64,000 bases of DNA from Diphasiastrum complanatum (lineage: Eukaryota; Streptophyta; Lycopodiopsida; Lycopodiales; Lycopodiaceae), in NCBI GenBank assembly GCA_029204225.1, contig CM055100.1:765987-829986 (forward strand). Direction: 5' to 3'. The first letter of the stretch is position 1. Each line of letters starts with the position of its first letter. The notes under the pieces are model-generated. The model worked only from the letters and a program-made list of their open reading frames with translations, had not been told where the DNA came from and did no database searches. Both the position numbers and the translations under genes were made by a program. Shown here piece by piece: positions 60,410 through 64,000 of the stretch.

Positions 60410-61804
60410 TTGATGGAATTTGAAGGTGACAAGAAGATGATCTACATGGCCAATGATGGCGAGTGTGCAATCAAATGGATTGGCACAATTCCTATTTCCA
60501 TCTCTACTAATAAGAATGTGAATTTGAATGATGTTTTTTTAATTCCATCTATCACTAAGGATCTTCTTAGTGTGAGTCAAATGCTTGTGACAAGGGATTC
60601 AAGGTGGAGTTTGATGGTGATGCTTGTTTGATCAAGAAGGATGATGAATTGATTGCAAAAGTGAATAGGCAAGGTAAGTTGTTCAAACTTGATGCTTGTG
60701 TTGTTGCTAACCAAGTTGGATGTATGGCCAACGAGCAATATTCAATACAAGAGGTATGGCACAAGAGAATGGGGCCTCTCAACTACAAGTCATTGGAGGT
60801 GATGGCAAAGAGGCAAGTCGTGTTTGTATTCCCAACACTTTAACAAGCTTGAATCATGTTTGTGGGCAATGTGCTTTATCAAAGTCACATAGCTTACCTT
60901 ACAAGAGATCTACATCAAGGTCAAGTAAGCCTTTTCAACTTGTGCATTTGAATATCCATGGATTTACTACACTTAGCAATGGAGGTGCTAAGATGTATGT
61001 GACTTGTATTGATGATTTTAGTAGATTTGTTGGGTGTATCTACTAAAGAACAAAGATGAGGTGTTTGATGTCTTTGTCAAGTTCAAGAGTGCAAGGGAGG
61101 TTCAATTTTCTACAAAGATCAAGTTCTTCAGGAGTGACAATGGTGGTGAGTACATTTCTACCAAGTTCAAGGCATTTTGTGACACAAATGGGATTAAGAG
61201 GGAGTACACAAGCCTAAGGACACCACAACAAAATGGAGTGGTCGAGAGGAAGAATAGAACCTTATGTGAAGGAGCCAAAGCCATGAGGTTAGATGCAAAT
61301 ATTCCTAAATCCTTTTGGGAACAAGCTTTGTTGTGTGCTAATTTTCTATGCAATAGATGGCCGAGTGTGGTATTGGATGGAAAAACCCTTTTGAAATGTT
61401 GTTTGGTAGAAGTCCGAGTGTCAAGTTTTTCAAAACTTTTTGATGCATTTGCTATATCAACACACTCTTTATGCTAGGACAAAGGAGGATCAATCTTCAA
61501 GAAAAGGCATTTTTGTTGGTTATAGTGAGGTGAGGCTTACAAAGTTTTTATTCCTTCAACTAAGAAAGTGGTCATTGGAAGAGATGCCATTGAAACTTTC
61601 CAAAAGCTTCTTCAAGTGGTGATGTGGATGTTGGGTCTAACATTCTTGATGATACTTTGGATGTTGATGTTGAAGAGCCTACTTCAAATCAAAACCCAAG
61701 GAGGACATCGAGACAAAGGCAACAACCTTTGAGGCTCACTTATAATGAGAATGGTAAGCAAGTGGAAGCTACTCAGTTTGCATTTCTCACATATTTTGGT
61801 GAAT
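60410..61804 (+). pseudogene. Copia family-A-like protease-integrase remnant
   Basis: Starts abruptly inside the protease (KMIYMANDGECAIKWIGTIP), then VFLIPSITKDLLSVSQML, pre-integrase VWHKRMGPLNYKSLEVMAKR, after frame breaks HGFTTLSNGGAKMYVTCIDD, FRSDNGGEYISTKFKAF and TPQQNGVVERKNRTL (catalytic D and E kept), and PSRLTY-like TSRQRQQPLRLTYNENGKQV. At least six frameshifts. Gag, leader and 5' LTR are missing. It ends at FAFLTYFGE, where the foreign segment shared with 30169-37657 begins. RT and RNase H are absent. Confidence 0.85.
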
Positions 61805-62634
61805 CTTATTGTGAAGAGGATGCTATGCCAGTGGATGGTGGTTCTGGAAAAAAGTTTTGTTCAATGGCTTTGATGGTAAAGTTGAAGATCAAGAGGTTGA
61901 TCTCAAAGGGCTTCAACAACACAAACTTGGAAGGTGGCAATTTGGAGCTAGTCAAGAGCACCAAAGGGAAGTCAGGTGTAAAAGATACTTTGGATCTATT
62001 TTTGCAGGTTATTAAAGAGTCAATTACGGTCAAGGGAGAAGCAAGGAAGTGTTGTTCAAGTTTACTTTACTTGTTCTATCTCATGTTTGAGCAATCTCAA
62101 GTGAATGTGTGCAAATTGTCAAGATATGGTGAAACTAGCTACGTTGTTTTGCATCATGTTGATGTTGGAGTTGTACTAGCATTCTTGGCTGGTTTTTTGA
62201 TGGAAATGAAGCTAAAGGAGACTCATTATATCACTCATTCATGATCAAGTCATCAAGGGTTGATGATATCTTATGGAAGATGGAGATGGAGGCTCATTCA
62301 TGGATTTTCACGATGGATACATATCAAGGAAGGACAAAGATGGAGGATACATGAATGCATTGGTTGATTACTCACATTTATTATTTGGTTTCTATTATTT
62401 TCCAGAGAGTTCAGACTTGGAAGCATAGAGGAATCATTGCATTTACATTCTGTTTGGTTCTTCATGTTCTAAGTTACATCTTGATGTGTAAAATTGATGT
62501 AAGAAATAGTGAAGCATCCAATATGGACACTATTATCAATATCAATCATGAAAGCTACCATAAAACCATAGAAATGAGGTCTATATTAGGATGGAGACCA
62601 TTCTTTAGATTAATCAGAGTTGTATGGTTAAAAC
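61805..62634 (+). other. Foreign segment replacing copia RT and RNase H, second copy
   Basis: Homologous to 30169-30403 joined with 36825-37657. Shared words: AMPVDGG, VEDQEVDLKGLQ (other frame), NLELVKSTKGK, ARKCCSSLLYLFYLMFEQ, VCKLSRYGETSY, DVGVVLAFLAG, DGGSFMDFHDGY and FPESSDLE. Frames are interrupted by indels. Here the segment runs straight into the Pol/PPT end (AACTAGTTGAAGAGGGAG) with no RNase H. Confidence 0.7.
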
Positions 62635-62650
62635 TATGCTAAAACTAGTT

Positions 62651-62660
62651 GAAGAGGGAG
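62651..62660 (+). other. Polypurine tract
   Basis: GAAGAGGGAG directly before the LTR start at 62661, identical to the tract of the family-A and family-B elements. Confidence 0.75.
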
Positions 62661-63170
62661 TGTGGAAAATTGTCAATTAGTTTGATTGTTTATTTGGCAA
62701 TTCCAAGACCAAGATGAAATATCAACTTAGAGATAGGTTCATATTTTTCAATAAAGGCCTAAATTGTGGCAAGTAGATAAGTGGATGATGTCGAGTTTGG
62801 ACCTATTGTAATTGACTAATTTTCATACATTGCATCTAGACTAGAATTTCAAGGTTTTTGATGAAGTATCTAGAAGTTTTCAATTTAGGGCAAGTTTAGG
62901 GCAAGTGGCCAAATGACATTTTGGAAGCTATAAATAGATGTACATGCGTGGATAAGTAATGATCAAATTTTATTTTTTGTGAAGAACTCATCTCTTGTGA
63001 TTCTATGTCCATCTCATGTGTTTTTCTCTTGATATCTTGAGTTTCTATGTGTAGAATGTTGATTTCATGATCGATCTTGCTTTCACACATGTGAAGGACA
63101 ATAGGATACTGCTGTTGTATAGACATTGATAGTACCTTATGGGATTTTCATGTTTATGATCAGATCTTGG
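62661..63170 (+). repeat. Diverged family-A-like 3' LTR, truncated
   Basis: Starts TGTGGAAAATTGTC after the polypurine tract. TATA box TATAAATA at 62929-62936. The part 63030-63130 (CTATGTGTAGAATG ... TGTATAGACA) aligns with 26840-26925 of the family-A LTR. The 3' end, expected ...TTTCACA, is missing; sequence changes near 63170. Confidence 0.65.
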
Positions 63171-63296
63171 GAAAGTCCCCGAACTCAACCGAAGACCATA
63201 ATAGCTTACCACTCTACTATGTGAAAAGAGAAAAGGGACATTTGTTACCTATATATGCTTATCACCTTCGAGGGGATGGTATTCTACACATGGTAT

Positions 63297-63679
63297 GATG
63301 TTTTGGATGTGGTGGAAGACATCATCAATCAAAATGCCCACATCGAGGTGACCCAACAGTCTTTTTACCTTGGTGTTCACAATGTGGCGTCAACCATCCA
63401 TGTCTAGATTGTACATTGAGGCAATTACGAAAAGCTAAGATGGCATTATTTTACAAGCACCAACATGTACCATGTTCTCAAGCAAATCTAGTCAAGATGC
63501 ACTGCAAACAAAAATTTTTAGTGCCACCTGGTTTTGAGACAAGTGGACTACACCACAATCCTCCCAAATCCAAAAAGTGCATAAAGTCACCTCAGACTCA
63601 AATGACTACATCACAAAAGACGGAGCTAGTAGAATATTGGATTTCTATCATCTCCATCCCTATCTCTTTACTAATCTAG
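63297..63679 (+). CDS. Cys-rich ORF, possible zinc-binding remnant
   Basis: An open frame rich in Cys and His: CFGCGGRHHQSKC, WCSQCGVNHPCLDC, then KAKMALFYKHQHVPC and KMHCKQKFLVPPGF. The CxxC pairs and spacing suggest one or more zinc-binding modules, but they do not match the CCHC knuckle exactly and I recognise no family. No clear start codon; an ATG-initiated part begins at 63439-equivalent Met (KAKM). It ends just before a repeat shared with 26.0-26.4 kb, so it may belong to that retroelement. Confidence 0.3.
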
Positions 63680-63960
63680 ATCCATTCACTAGTTGTTGTA
63701 AATACTTGTATAGTTGGATACTCTGCAGAAATACACTTGTTTCTTGATAGTCTGTAGAAATACAAATGAATAAATGACAATATCCTGATGACCCCTGACT
63801 ATTCGGCCATCCTTCGACTATTCGGCCTATCCCGACTATTCGTCAGTCACATCGACTCAACTGACATCGACTATTCCTCAGATACCCGACATTGACAATT
63901 CGGCTTCACCAATTGCTCGTATGTCAATATCAACTCCAAAGGTCGATTTGAACAATCGAG
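63630..63960 (+). repeat. CGACTATTCGG-type repeat, second copy
   Basis: Matches 26040-26400 with strong divergence: ATTGGATTT, TAATCTAG.TCCATTCA, GATACTCTG or CATACTCTG, then a run of CGACTATTCGGC-like words (63785-63905). Non-coding; perhaps the transcribed end of an LTR. Confidence 0.5.
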
Positions 63961-64000
63961 GACTCATCAGTACCTTCATCATGACCGAACATAATCAAAT

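Overview
The window looks like nuclear DNA from a land plant with a large, transposon-filled genome. Copia and Gypsy LTR retrotransposons are primed from initiator tRNA-Met or tRNA-Asp binding sites. There are fragments of CACTA and hAT DNA transposons, spliced plant-type coding sequence, AT-rich composition and long (GA/CT)n microsatellites. The species cannot be named from sequence alone. A reverse transcriptase that resembles Penelope-like elements appears twice, which is uncommon in seed-plant annotations. Almost everything here is mobile-element sequence at different stages of decay. Only one probable host gene is well supported: a three-exon secreted EG45/expansin-like gene on the minus strand at 12.0-12.9 kb, which carries a premature stop.

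Layout. 0-2.6 kb: chimeric Copia remnant (integrase of one family joined to gag, leader and LTR of another). 2.6-3.1 kb: hAT-type transposase remnant. 5.0-6.2 kb: two (GA)n tracts and a Penelope-like RT fragment. 6.4-7.5 kb: Copia LTR, a triplicated AT-rich segment and a cluster of GCGTGGAT palindromes. 7.5-9.2 kb: Gypsy and Copia pol fragments. 9.3-10.75 kb: CACTA TNP2 remnant and a SET-like ORF. 12.0-13.6 kb: EG45-like gene with a ~515-bp (GA)n leader. 14.8-17.8 kb: decayed family-A Copia element (minus) that still has RT and RNase H. 17.9-18.8 kb: unknown ORF. 19.3-25.0 kb: decayed Gypsy element (minus) with 5' LTR, tRNA-Asp PBS and three zinc knuckles. 26.4-38.3 kb: a family-A Copia element whose RT region is replaced by ~1.07 kb of unrelated sequence; it is interrupted by a young 6.4-kb family-B Copia element (TSD TGAAT).

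38.5-52.7 kb: a coiled-coil ORF, then a Gypsy pol remnant split by a Copia element with 274-bp LTRs (family C, TSD AATAC). The 3' LTR of that element is in turn split by a second, inverted family-B copy (TSD TTACT). 53-57.5 kb: two (TC)n tracts with a shared flank, a Copia RNase H fragment, a second Penelope-like RT and a Gypsy integrase tail. 57.6-60.4 kb: coiled-coil/gag-like remnants and a probable LTR. 60.4-63.2 kb: a second, older Copia element carrying the same foreign segment in place of RT. 63.3-64 kb: a Cys-rich ORF and a CGACTATTCGG-type repeat also seen at 26.2 kb.

How the parts relate. The two family-B copies are nearly identical, are inverted relative to each other, and each carries one different nonsense codon. 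They are the youngest insertions and set the order Gypsy, then Copia C, then Copia B. The most unusual signals are: the foreign segment shared by two diverged RT-less Copia elements; LTR-specific mismatches shared by the two family-B copies, which ordinary retrotransposition should erase; Penelope-like RTs abutting CT microsatellites in the same arrangement; and the palindrome cluster at 7.2-7.5 kb.
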